DNA of 64,000 nt, from contig CP083824.1 of the NCBI GenBank assembly GCA_023023105.1, positions 1,054,001 through 1,118,000 on the forward strand, given 5' to 3'. Shown here piece after piece: positions 55,375 through 64,000 of the stretch. Each line of letters starts with the position of its first letter. Position 1 is the first letter of the stretch. This stretch comes from Enterobacter ludwigii. GTDB taxonomy: Bacteria; Pseudomonadota; Gammaproteobacteria; Enterobacterales; Enterobacteriaceae. Under the pieces are notes generated by a model. The model was not told the origin of the DNA and searched no databases. It worked only from the letters and a program-made list of their open reading frames with translations. The position numbers were made by a program, and so were the translations under genes.

Positions 55375-57303
55375 ATGAGTTATCAGGTGTTAGCCCGTAA
55401 GTGGCGACCACAAACCTTTGCTGACGTTGTCGGTCAGGAACATGTGCTGACGGCCCTGGCGAACGGCTTGTCGCTAGGTCGCATCCATCACGCCTATCTT
55501 TTCTCCGGCACCCGCGGCGTCGGCAAGACCTCTATTGCCCGTTTGCTGGCAAAAGGTCTGAACTGCGAAACCGGGATCACCGCCACGCCGTGTGGCGTAT
55601 GCGATAACTGCCGGGAGATTGAGCAGGGGCGTTTTGTCGATCTGATCGAGATCGACGCTGCTTCACGCACGAAAGTTGAAGATACCCGCGATCTGCTCGA
55701 CAACGTGCAGTATGCCCCGGCGCGTGGGCGCTTCAAGGTCTACCTGATCGATGAAGTGCATATGCTGTCGCGTCACAGCTTCAACGCCCTGCTGAAAACG
55801 CTGGAAGAACCGCCCGCGCATGTGAAATTCCTGCTGGCGACCACCGATCCGCAAAAGCTGCCGGTCACCATTTTGTCGCGCTGCCTGCAGTTCCATCTGA
55901 AGGCGCTGGACGTTGAACAGATCCGTGCTCAGCTTGAACATATTCTCGACGAAGAGAAAATTGTCCACGAACCGCGTGCTCTGCAGCTGTTGGCTCGTGC
56001 AGCGGACGGCAGCCTGCGTGATGCGTTAAGTCTTACCGATCAGGCGATAGCCAGCGGTGACGGCAAGCTCTCGACCGAGGCGGTCAGCACCATGCTCGGC
56101 ACGCTGGATGACGATCAGGCGCTCTCCCTTATCGAAGCGATGATTGCCGCCAACGGCGAGCGTGTTATGTCGCAGGTCGATGCGGCCGCTGCCCGGGGTA
56201 TCGAATGCGAAGGGCTGCTGGTCGAGATGCTCAGCCTGCTGCACCGCGTGGCGATGCTGCAGCTTTCTCCGTCTGCCATTGGTGCGGATATGGCGGCTAT
56301 CGAACAGCGGATGCGTGAACTTGCCCGCACCGTGCCGCCTGCTGATGTTCAACTTTACTACCAGACGCTGCTGATTGGCCGCAAAGAGTTACCGTTCGCG
56401 CCGGATCCGCGTATGGGCGTTGAAATGACGCTGTTGCGCGCGCTGGCGTTCCACCCGCGTATGCCGTTGCCGGAACCGGACGTACCGCGACAATCCTTTG
56501 CTCCGGTCGCACCGACGGCGGTGATGTCACCGCAGCAGGTACCACCGCAGCCGACACCGCCGCCGCAGCAAAATGTGCCGCTGTCGGACGCCACCAGTTC
56601 GGTGCTTGCCGCGCGCAGCCAGTTGCAGCGTGCGCAGGGAGCAACCAAACCAAAAAAGAGTGAACCGGCAGCGCCTGCAAGAGCGCGGCCGGTTAACAAC
56701 GCCGCGCTTGAACGACTGGCCTCGGTAACGGAGCGCGTACAGTCGCGTCCTGCACCCTCCGCGCTCGAGCAGAAAGCCCCGGTGAAAGAAGAGGCTTACC
56801 GCTGGAAGGCGACCACTATCATCGAAGAGGTGAAGGAAGAAGTCGCCACCCCGAAAGCGCTGAAAAAGGCGCTGGAGCATGAGAAAACGCCGGAGCTTTC
56901 TGCGAAGCTCGCCGAAGAGTCAATTGCGCGTGATGCCTGGGCCGCCGAGGTCAGTAAGCTTCAGTTGCCCAAGCTGGTGGAGCAGGTCGCGCTGAATGCC
57001 TGGAAAGAGCAGGACGGCAATCAGGTGCGGTTACACCTGCGTCCTGGTCAACGACACCTGAATTCGCCAGGCGCGCAAAAGGCGCTGGCCGAGGCGCTCA
57101 CCGCATTACAGGGGGCGCCGGTTGAATTGACTATCATTGAAGATGATAATCCGGCAGTGAAAACGCCGCTGGAGTGGCGTCAGGCCATTTATGAAGAGAA
57201 GCTCGCGCAGGCGCGCGAGGCAATTATCGCGGATAACAACATTCAGACCCTGCGCCGGTTCTTCGACGCCGATCTGGATGAAGAGAGTATTCGCCCCATT
57301 TGA
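55375..57303 (+). CDS. dnaX: DNA polymerase III tau and gamma subunits
   Basis: DnaX encodes the clamp-loader ATPase. Full-length tau (642 residues here) also couples polymerases and DnaB at the fork. Walker A is GTRGVGKT near residues 45-52, a four-Cys zinc module lies at C64-C79 (CGVCDNC), Walker B is YLIDEVHM and sensor 1 follows. A Pro/Gln-rich linker at about 375-410 leads to the tau-specific C terminus. Gamma (55375-56663) arises by a programmed frameshift. The start at 55375 matches the family; five upstream codons are rejected. ybaB and recR follow in an operon. Confidence 0.98.
   Translation: MSYQVLARKWRPQTFADVVGQEHVLTALANGLSLGRIHHAYLFSGTRGVGKTSIARLLAKGLNCETGITATPCGVCDNCREIEQGRFVDLIEIDAASRTKVEDTRDLLDNVQYAPARGRFKVYLIDEVHMLSRHSFNALLKTLEEPPAHVKFLLATTDPQKLPVTILSRCLQFHLKALDVEQIRAQLEHILDEEKIVHEPRALQLLARAADGSLRDALSLTDQAIASGDGKLSTEAVSTMLGTLDDDQALSLIEAMIAANGERVMSQVDAAAARGIECEGLLVEMLSLLHRVAMLQLSPSAIGADMAAIEQRMRELARTVPPADVQLYYQTLLIGRKELPFAPDPRMGVEMTLLRALAFHPRMPLPEPDVPRQSFAPVAPTAVMSPQQVPPQPTPPPQQNVPLSDATSSVLAARSQLQRAQGATKPKKSEPAAPARARPVNNAALERLASVTERVQSRPAPSALEQKAPVKEEAYRWKATTIIEEVKEEVATPKALKKALEHEKTPELSAKLAEESIARDAWAAEVSKLQLPKLVEQVALNAWKEQDGNQVRLHLRPGQRHLNSPGAQKALAEALTALQGAPVELTIIEDDNPAVKTPLEWRQAIYEEKLAQAREAIIADNNIQTLRRFFDADLDEESIRPI
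56636..56693 (+). promoter_or_regulatory. programmed -1 frameshift signal for gamma
   Basis: The slippery heptamer A AAA AAG is at 56652-56658. A Shine-Dalgarno-like AGGGAGC stands 9 bases before it (56636-56642). A stem (AACCGGC with GCCGGTT, 56664-56693) follows. After slippage the ribosome reads GAG and then the TGA at 56661-56663, giving a 429-residue gamma. All three elements of the E. coli signal are present. Confidence 0.93.
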
Positions 57304-57315
57304 TCGTGAGTCTGA

Positions 57316-57689
<374 letters not shown>

Positions 57690-57690
<1 letters not shown>

Positions 57691-58295
57691 TGCAAACCAG
57701 TCCGCTGCTCACGCAGTTAATGGAAGCACTGCGCTGCCTGCCGGGCGTTGGCCCGAAGTCGGCGCAGCGCATGGCGTTTACGCTATTGCAGCGCGACCGC
57801 AGCGGCGGGATGCGCCTGGCGCAGGCTCTGACCCGCGCCATGTCAGAAATTGGTCACTGTGCGGATTGCCGTACCTTTACCGAGCAGGACGTGTGTAACA
57901 TCTGTTCGAACCCGCGTCGCCAGGAAAACGGTCAGATTTGCGTGGTGGAGAGTCCGGCGGACATCTACGCCATTGAGCAGACCGGGCAGTTTTCCGGCCG
58001 CTATTTCGTGCTGATGGGGCATCTCTCCCCGCTGGACGGTATTGGCCCGGACGATATCGGTCTTGACCGCCTTGAACAGCGTCTTGAGTCCGAAACGATC
58101 AACGAAGTGATCCTCGCCACCAATCCTACGGTGGAAGGGGAGGCAACGGCCAACTACATCGCCGAGCTTTGCTCGCAGTACGGCGTTGACGCCAGCCGTA
58201 TCGCCCACGGCGTGCCGGTGGGCGGCGAGCTGGAGATGGTCGATGGCACCACGCTGTCGCACTCTCTTGCGGGACGCCACAAGATTATTTTCTGA
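57690..58295 (+). CDS. recR: recombination mediator protein RecR
   Basis: RecR works with RecF and RecO to load RecA at single-strand gaps. The 201-residue product has an N-terminal helix-hairpin-helix ([15 protein letters not shown]), a Cys4 zinc finger (CADCRTF...CNIC, about residues 57-72), a Toprim domain (residues 80-170; [14 protein letters not shown]) and a C-terminal Walker B-like segment. The ATG shares one base with the ybaB stop (TGATG), implying coupled translation. Confidence 0.98.
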
Positions 58296-58300
58296 CCAAA

Positions 58301-58324
58301 CGGAGGCTGCGTCCGTGGCCTCCG
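58301..58324 (+). terminator. hairpin after recR
   Basis: CGGAGGC pairs with GCCTCCG across a 10-base loop, just after the recR stop. The following bases start the htpG heat-shock promoter, not a T-run, so termination is uncertain. Confidence 0.45.
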
Positions 58325-58353
58325 CTTGAAATTTCCCCCCCTTATCCCCATCT
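58325..58353 (+). promoter_or_regulatory. sigma-32 heat-shock promoter of htpG
   Basis: CTTGAAA at 58325-58331 and CCCCATCT at 58346-58353 are separated by 14 bases, an essentially perfect sigma-32 match, 52 bases before the htpG start. The spacing equals that of the clpP promoter in this window. Confidence 0.92.
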
Positions 58354-58405
58354 ATCCCTCAACGTTTTAAAACCCCATTAAATGGCATTGTTGAGGTCGA
58401 CTTAG

Positions 58406-60280
58406 ATGAAAGGACAAGAAACCCGTGGTTTCCAGTCAGAAGTAAAACAGCTTCTGCACCTGATGATCCATTCCCTGTATTCCAACAAAGAAATCTTCCT
58501 GCGTGAGCTGATTTCCAACGCCTCCGATGCGGCGGACAAGCTGCGCTTCCGCGCACTGTCTAACCCGGATCTGTACGAAGGCGACGGTGAGCTGCGCGTG
58601 CGCGTCTCTTTCAATAAAGAGAACCGTACCCTGACCATCGCCGATAACGGCATCGGGATGAATCGCGATGAGGTCATCGACCATCTCGGGACCATCGCCA
58701 AATCCGGCACCAAAGCGTTCCTGGAGTCCATGGGCTCTGACCAGGCGAAAGACAGCCAGCTGATCGGTCAGTTCGGCGTTGGTTTCTACTCGGCGTTCAT
58801 CGTCGCGGACAAAGTTACCGTGCGTACCCGTGCAGCAGGTGACAGCGCGGAAAATGGTGTGTTCTGGGAGTCCAAAGGTGAAGGCGAATACACCGTTGAT
58901 GACATCACCAAGGCGGATCGCGGCACCGAAATCACCCTGCACCTGCGTGAAGGCGAAGATGATTTCCTGAACGACTGGCGCGTGCGCTCCATCATCAGCA
59001 AATATTCCGATCACATCGCCCTGCCGGTTGAGATTGAAAAACAGGAAGAGAAAGACGGCGAAACCGTGGTCTCCTGGGAGAAGATCAACAAGGCGCAGGC
59101 ACTGTGGACGCGCAACAAGTCTGAAATCAAAGACGACGAATACAACGAGTTTTACAAACACATCGCCCACGATTTTACCGACCCTCTGACCTGGAGCCAC
59201 AACCGTGTGGAAGGTAAGCAGGAGTACACCAGCCTGCTGTACATTCCGGCACAGGCACCGTGGGACATGTGGAACCGCGATCACAAGCACGGCCTGAAGC
59301 TGTACGTACAGCGTGTGTTCATCATGGACGATGCCGAGCAGTTCATGCCGAACTACCTGCGTTTTGTGCGTGGTCTGATAGATTCCAACGATCTGCCGCT
59401 GAACGTCTCCCGCGAAATTCTGCAGGACAGCACCGTCACCCGTAACTTGCGCAACGCCCTGACCAAACGTGCGCTGCAGATGCTGGAAAAACTGGCGAAA
59501 GACGATGCGGAAAAATACCAGACCTTCTGGAAACAATTCGGCCTGGTGCTGAAAGAGGGCCCGGCGGAAGATACCGCGAACGTGGAGGCCATCGCCAAAC
59601 TGCTGCGCTTCGCGTCTACGCACACCGACTCCTCCGCGCAGACCGTGTCGCTGGAAGAGTACGTCTCGCGCATGAAAGAAGGGCAGGAGAAGATTTACTA
59701 CATCACCGCCGACAGCTACGCGGCGGCGAAGAGCAGCCCGCACCTCGAGCTGTTGCGCAAGAAAGGCATCGAAGTGCTGCTGCTTTCTGACCGCATCGAC
59801 GAGTGGATGATGAACTACCTGACCGAGTTTGACGGTAAGGCGTTCCAGTCCGTTGCCAAAGCGGATGAGTCCATCGACAAGCTGGCGGATGAAGTGGATG
59901 AAAGCGCGAAAGAAGCCGAGAAGGCGCTGGAACCATTCGTTGAGCGCGTGAAAACCCTGCTGGGCGAACGTGTGAAAGAGGTGCGTTTCACTCATCGTCT
60001 GACTGATACCCCGGCGATCGTTACCACCGACGCTGACGAAATGGGCACCCAGATGGCGAAACTGTTCGCTGCGGCGGGCCAGGCGATGCCGGAAGTGAAA
60101 TATATCTTTGAGCTTAATCCGGATCATCCTCTGGTGAAACGCGCGGCGGACACCCAGGACGACGCCCGCTTTGCCGAGTGGGTTGAACTGCTGCTGGATC
60201 AGTCCCTGCTGGCCGAGCGCGGCACGCTGGAAGATCCTAACCTGTTCATTAAACGTGTGAATGCGCTGCTGCTGGCGTAA
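58406..60280 (+). CDS. htpG: molecular chaperone HtpG (Hsp90)
   Basis: HtpG is the bacterial Hsp90, an ATP-dependent dimeric chaperone in the cytoplasm. The 624 residues equal the E. coli length. The N-terminal GHKL ATPase domain holds the Hsp90 signature [26 protein letters not shown] and GQFGVGFYS; the middle domain contributes the catalytic Arg in LNVSREILQ; the C-terminal domain dimerises. It is monocistronic under a sigma-32 promoter and is followed by a dyad repeat and adk. Confidence 0.98.
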   Translation: MKGQETRGFQSEVKQLLHLMIHSLYSNKEIFLRELISNASDAADKLRFRALSNPDLYEGDGELRVRVSFNKENRTLTIADNGIGMNRDEVIDHLGTIAKSGTKAFLESMGSDQAKDSQLIGQFGVGFYSAFIVADKVTVRTRAAGDSAENGVFWESKGEGEYTVDDITKADRGTEITLHLREGEDDFLNDWRVRSIISKYSDHIALPVEIEKQEEKDGETVVSWEKINKAQALWTRNKSEIKDDEYNEFYKHIAHDFTDPLTWSHNRVEGKQEYTSLLYIPAQAPWDMWNRDHKHGLKLYVQRVFIMDDAEQFMPNYLRFVRGLIDSNDLPLNVSREILQDSTVTRNLRNALTKRALQMLEKLAKDDAEKYQTFWKQFGLVLKEGPAEDTANVEAIAKLLRFASTHTDSSAQTVSLEEYVSRMKEGQEKIYYITADSYAAAKSSPHLELLRKKGIEVLLLSDRIDEWMMNYLTEFDGKAFQSVAKADESIDKLADEVDESAKEAEKALEPFVERVKTLLGERVKEVRFTHRLTDTPAIVTTDADEMGTQMAKLFAAAGQAMPEVKYIFELNPDHPLVKRAADTQDDARFAEWVELLLDQSLLAERGTLEDPNLFIKRVNALLLA

Positions 60281-60302
60281 TTGACCACGCCTCCCCTGGT
60301 CT

Positions 60303-60350
60303 TCTCCCTCTCCCGTGGGAGAGGGCCGGGGTGAGGGCACCAGACCCCAC
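60303..60350. repeat. dyad repeat, copy 3
   Basis: CCCTCTCCCGTGGGAGAGGG followed by CCGGGGTGAGGGCACCAGAC. It lies between htpG and adk, 22 bases after the htpG stop. The arms form a stable hairpin. Confidence 0.85.
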
Positions 60351-60441
60351 CCTCCCAAATAATCTCCCCCCGTTAACCGTTTCAGCCTTCCCGCCTTCCT
60401 TGAGCGATGCCCGTTCTGGTGGTATTGTTTAGCGCTTTTGA

Positions 60442-61119
<678 letters not shown>

Positions 61120-61126
61120 TCGCACC

Positions 61127-61154
61127 TTTCTCACCCGGGGCTCCGGGTGAGAAA
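61127..61154 (+). terminator. hairpin after adk
   Basis: TTTCTCACCCGG pairs perfectly with CCGGGTGAGAAA around GGCT, 8 bases after the adk stop. The downstream tract is TATT rather than a T-run; it is likely a terminator or 3'-end stabiliser. Confidence 0.7.
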
Positions 61155-61243
61155 TATTCCCATCTTTCCTATCGCAGCAATGGGTTTCGTTTAAATGCAT
61201 TTCCGCTACAATTGACAACCATTCAAATGGTTAAGAGGCGTGA

Positions 61244-62206
61244 ATGAGTCAGGCGAAAACCGGCATCCTGCTTGCCAATCTGGGCACCCCAGAAGCACCT
61301 ACATCAGACGCGGTAAAACGCTACCTGCGACAATTTTTAAGCGACACGCGCGTCGTGGATACCCCAAGACTGCTGTGGTGGCCGTTGCTCCGTGGCGTGA
61401 TTCTGCCGATTCGTTCTCCGCGCGTCGCCAGGCTCTATCAGTCCGTCTGGATGGAAGAAGGTTCTCCGCTGATGGTTTACAGCCGTCGCCAGGAAAAGGC
61501 GCTGGCCGCACGCCTGCCGGATATGCCCGTTGCGCTCGGCATGAGCTACGGTAAACCCTCGCTGGAAAGTGCGGTTGAATCACTGCTGGCGCAGGGGGTT
61601 GACCACATTGTGGTGCTGGCGCTCTATCCGCAGTACTCCTGTTCGACGGTTGCTGCGGTATGGGATGAACTGGCGCGTATTCTGGCGACTCGCCGTCGCA
61701 TACCTGGCGTGACCTTTATTCGCGACTACGCGGATAACGATCTCTATATCAAGGCGCTTGCCAACAGCGCGCGTGCGTCGTTCGAAAAACACGGCGAGCC
61801 GGATCTGCTGCTGCTGTCTTATCACGGCATTCCGCAGCGTTTCGCTGACGAGGGGGATGATTACCCGCAGCGTTGTCGTGATACCACGCGCGAACTGGTT
61901 TCTGCCCTCGGCCTGCCGCCGGAGAAGGTGATGATGACCTTCCAGTCGCGCTTTGGCCGCGAGCCGTGGCTCACCCCATATACCGATGAAACGCTTAAGA
62001 TGCTTGGTGAGAAAGGGGTGAAGCATATTCAGGTGATGTCGCCAGGCTTCTCGGCGGATTGCCTGGAAACGCTCGAAGAAATTGCTGTGCAAAACAGAGA
62101 GTTCTTCCTGGAAGCGGGGGGCACGAAGTACGAATACATTCCGGCACTTAACGACTCGCCTGAGCATATCGACATGATGGTCTCTCTGGTGACAAACAGT
62201 CGCTGA
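61244..62206 (+). CDS. hemH: ferrochelatase
   Basis: HemH inserts ferrous iron into protoporphyrin IX, the last step of protohaem synthesis, at the inner face of the membrane. The 320-residue product equals the E. coli length. The conserved metal-binding His is in [11 protein letters not shown], and the ferrochelatase signature [11 protein letters not shown] and the downstream [14 protein letters not shown] with the essential Glu are present. In E. coli aes follows on the opposite strand; here gsk follows after 62 bases. Confidence 0.98.
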   Translation: MSQAKTGILLANLGTPEAPTSDAVKRYLRQFLSDTRVVDTPRLLWWPLLRGVILPIRSPRVARLYQSVWMEEGSPLMVYSRRQEKALAARLPDMPVALGMSYGKPSLESAVESLLAQGVDHIVVLALYPQYSCSTVAAVWDELARILATRRRIPGVTFIRDYADNDLYIKALANSARASFEKHGEPDLLLLSYHGIPQRFADEGDDYPQRCRDTTRELVSALGLPPEKVMMTFQSRFGREPWLTPYTDETLKMLGEKGVKHIQVMSPGFSADCLETLEEIAVQNREFFLEAGGTKYEYIPALNDSPEHIDMMVSLVTNSR

Positions 62207-62215
62207 TCGCACTCC

Positions 62216-62245
62216 GGGCCGGGTTTGTGCTAACATTCCCGGCCC
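62216..62245. repeat. inverted repeat between hemH and gsk
   Basis: GGGCCGGG and CCCGGCCC are perfect complements with a 14-base loop. It lies in the short hemH-gsk gap, where E. coli carries aes. It may be the hemH terminator, although no T-run follows. Confidence 0.6.
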
Positions 62246-62268
62246 ATATTCTTTGTACAGTTCAGACC

Positions 62269-63573
62269 ATGAAATTTCCCGGTAAACGCAAATCCAAACA
62301 CTACTTTCCCGTTGATGCCCGCGATCCGCTCCTGCAGCAAATCCAGCCTGAGAATGAAACCAGTGCCGCATGGGTCGTTGGTATCGACCAGACGCTGGTG
62401 GACATTGAAGCGAAAGTGGATGATGCGTTTGTCGCCCGTTACGGTCTGAGCGCGGGGCACTCGCTGGTGATTGAGGACGACGTTGCCGAAGCGCTTTACC
62501 AGGAACTGGTGCGCGAAAACCTGATCACCCATCAGTTTGCCGGCGGTACCATCGGTAACACCATGCACAACTACTCCGTACTGGCTGATGACCGCTCGGT
62601 ACTGTTGGGCGTAATGTGCAGCAATATCGAAATTGGAGGCTATGCCTACCGTTATCTGTGCAATACCTCAAGCCGTACCGATCTGAACTATCTCCAGGGG
62701 GTCGACGGGCCGATTGGCCGCTGCTTTACGCTGATCGGTGAGTCCGGCGAGCGTACCTTTGCCATCAGCCCGGGTCACATGAACAAACTGCGTGCCGAGA
62801 GCATCCCGGAAGAGGTGATTGCAGGCGCCTCGGCGCTGGTGCTGACCTCCTATCTGGTGCGCTGCAAACCGGGTGAGCCGATGCCGGACGCGACCATGAA
62901 AGCGATTGAGTACGCGAAGAAATACAATGTCCCCGTCGTTCTCACGCTGGGCACCAAATTCGTGATTGCCGACAATCCGGAGTGGTGGCAGGTGTTCCTG
63001 AAAGAGCACGTCTCGATTCTGGCGATGAACGAAGAAGAGGCGGAAGCGCTGACGGGCGAAAGCGATCCGCTGCTGGCGTCTGATAAAGCGCTGGAGTGGG
63101 TGGATCTGGTTCTCTGTACCGCAGGGCCGGTTGGGTTATACATGGCGGGCTTCACCGAAGAAGAGAGCAAGCGCAAAACCCAGCATCCATTGCTGCCTGG
63201 CGCGATCGCCGAGTTCAACCAGTACGAGTTCAGCCGTGGTATGCGTTTTAAAGACTGTGTTAATCCGCTGCGTATCTACTCGCACATCGCCCCGTATATG
63301 GGCGGGCCAGAGAAGATCATGAACACCAACGGTGCAGGTGATGGCGCGCTGGCCGCATTGCTCCATGACATCACCGCGAATGCTTACCATAAAACTAACG
63401 TCCCGAATTCCAGCAAGCACAAGTTCAACTGGCTGACCTATTCGTCGCTGGCGCAGGTGTGCAAATACGCTAACCGCGTGAGTTATCAGGTGCTTAATCA
63501 GCATTCCCCGCGCTTAACGCGTGGTCTGCCGGAAAGGGAAGACAGCCTGGAAGAGGCTTATTGGGATCGGTAA
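62269..63573 (+). CDS. gsk: inosine-guanosine kinase
   Basis: Gsk phosphorylates inosine and guanosine for purine salvage. The start at 62269 (MKFPGKRKSKHYFPVDARDP) gives 434 residues, the E. coli length; fourteen upstream in-frame codons are rejected. It is a ribokinase/PfkB-family protein; the C-terminal signature with the catalytic Asp is NTNGAGDGALAALLHD. A terminator and a dyad repeat follow, and ybaL converges on it. Confidence 0.97.
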   Translation: MKFPGKRKSKHYFPVDARDPLLQQIQPENETSAAWVVGIDQTLVDIEAKVDDAFVARYGLSAGHSLVIEDDVAEALYQELVRENLITHQFAGGTIGNTMHNYSVLADDRSVLLGVMCSNIEIGGYAYRYLCNTSSRTDLNYLQGVDGPIGRCFTLIGESGERTFAISPGHMNKLRAESIPEEVIAGASALVLTSYLVRCKPGEPMPDATMKAIEYAKKYNVPVVLTLGTKFVIADNPEWWQVFLKEHVSILAMNEEEAEALTGESDPLLASDKALEWVDLVLCTAGPVGLYMAGFTEEESKRKTQHPLLPGAIAEFNQYEFSRGMRFKDCVNPLRIYSHIAPYMGGPEKIMNTNGAGDGALAALLHDITANAYHKTNVPNSSKHKFNWLTYSSLAQVCKYANRVSYQVLNQHSPRLTRGLPEREDSLEEAYWDR

Positions 63574-63578
63574 ATGTA

Positions 63579-63605
63579 AAAAGGCAACGTAAGTTGCCTT
63601 TTTTA
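63579..63605 (+). terminator. gsk terminator
   Basis: AAAAGGCAAC pairs with GTTGCCTTTT around GTAA, followed by further T residues. The stem core GGCAAC/GTTGCC also occurs in the amtB terminator, and a dyad repeat follows in both places. Confidence 0.92.
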
Positions 63606-63612
63606 ATGTTTG

Positions 63613-63660
63613 TTCCCTCTCCCCGTGGGAGAGGGCCAGGGTGAGGGCATCAGGCCGCAC
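63613..63660. repeat. dyad repeat, copy 4
   Basis: Core CCCTCTCCCCGTGGGAGAGGG followed by CCAGGGTGAGGGCATCAGGCCGCAC. It is almost identical to copy 1 at 27093. It lies between convergent gsk and ybaL and ends 5 bases from the ybaL stop codon. Confidence 0.88.
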
Positions 63661-63665
63661 CAAAC

Positions 63666-64000
63666 CTACCCCGTCACCGCCTCTTCAGCCGGCGGTTTCT
63701 CCAGTAGCGTCAGCATCGTATTCGCAATCTCGCGCTCGCCCATCACGACCTTATCCGCACCGCGCTCGGTAATGTACTCCACCTCATCGTCATAATGTGC
63801 CCGGGCGATAATCTCAATCGTCGGGCACTTCTCGCGCGCGGAAGCCACAATTTCACCCGCTTCATAGCCGTTTGGGATGGTCAGCAGCAGCCAGCGTGCG
63901 CAGTCCAGATGCGCCAGATTCATGATCTCTTCGTTTGCCGCATTGCCCAGCACCGCTCGGATACCGCGCTCACGCAGCTCGTCGACGCGGGTGCGTGACG
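63666..64000 (-). CDS. ybaL: YbaL, KefB/KefC-type cation:proton antiporter (partial, 3' end only)
   Basis: Only the last 110 or so codons are in the window; the N-terminal transmembrane part lies beyond the right edge. The visible part is the C-terminal half of a TrkA-N/RCK Rossmann domain (ERGIRAVLGNAANEEIMNLA, CARWLLLTIPNGYEAGEIV, IIARAHYDDEVEYITERGAD), which binds nucleotide and gates the antiporter in the Kef family. The protein ends PPAEEAVTG. Gene order after gsk matches E. coli ybaL. Substrate is not established. Confidence 0.92.
   Translation of the reverse strand, partial: SRTRVDELRERGIRAVLGNAANEEIMNLAHLDCARWLLLTIPNGYEAGEIVASAREKCPTIEIIARAHYDDEVEYITERGADKVVMGEREIANTMLTLLEKPPAEEAVTG

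Noticed and set aside
60300..60350. ERIC element, considered for the dyad repeats
   Set aside because: ERIC sequences are about 126 bases with a different conserved core. These repeats are about 47 bases with a CCCTCTCCC/GGGAGAGGG dyad.

Overview
The window is a stretch of enterobacterial core chromosome. It matches the Escherichia coli 10-minute region gene for gene: cyo, ampG, bolA, tig-clpP-clpX-lon-hupB-ppiD, queC, cof, mdlAB, glnK-amtB, tesB, ffs, acrRAB, mscK, priC, apt, dnaX-ybaB-recR, htpG, adk, hemH, gsk, ybaL. Protein lengths and motifs are near-identical to E. coli, but the accessory content differs: lacI-lacZ lies here without lacY, there is a yczR-yczE pair and a cdsH-like gene, and ybaA and aes are missing. 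That mix suggests Enterobacter or a close relative (Lelliottia, Leclercia, Kosakonia). The genus is an inference; no 16S or marker comparison was possible.

Layout. 1-3244 (minus): cyoC (cut by the left edge), cyoB, cyoA, the proton-pumping cytochrome bo3 oxidase. 3723-6445: ampG and yajG (minus), bolA (plus). 6776-13381: protein quality control (trigger factor, ClpP, ClpX, Lon) and nucleoid protein HupB, then ppiD, ybaV, fadM. Heat-shock sigma-32 promoters are legible before clpP, lon and, later, htpG. 16543-21585: queC, ybaE, cof, then a cysteine desulfhydrase-like gene divergent from its likely Lrp-type regulator decR. 21616-28004: mdlAB exporter, the nitrogen-regulated glnK-amtB pair behind a sigma-54 promoter, and tesB. 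28208-29355: ybaY, atl and the 4.5S RNA gene ffs.

Two accessory blocks interrupt the core order. Block A (about 29400-37901, between ffs and pdeB) holds a small unknown two-gene cassette (a ribbon-helix-helix-like protein plus a 71-residue partner), yczR/yczE, lacI/lacZ with an operator at each end, and the nickel/cobalt efflux pair rcnA/rcnR. Block B (39645-42353, between pdeB and ylaC) holds a Zur-type box with zinc-independent ribosomal protein paralogues L31B and L36B, a GNAT acetyltransferase and a MocR-type regulator. Gene ends are tightly packed there, with several convergent overlaps.

42325-53424 is core again: ylaC, maa, hha-tomB, acrB-acrA with divergent acrR and its operator, and mscK. 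Then rsmS, priC, ybaN, apt, dnaX (with its programmed frameshift), ybaB, recR, htpG, adk, hemH, gsk, and the 3' end of ybaL at the right edge.

A family of short dyad repeats (CCCTCTCCC..GGGAGAGGG..GGTGAGGG) sits at gene ends at 27093, 53431, 60303 and 63613. One copy supplies the last codons of rsmS. No prophage, insertion sequence, CRISPR array or tRNA gene was recognised. I found no convincing large undescribed system. The best candidates for new biology are the small cassette beside ffs, the regulatory sites listed in the findings, and the repeat family.
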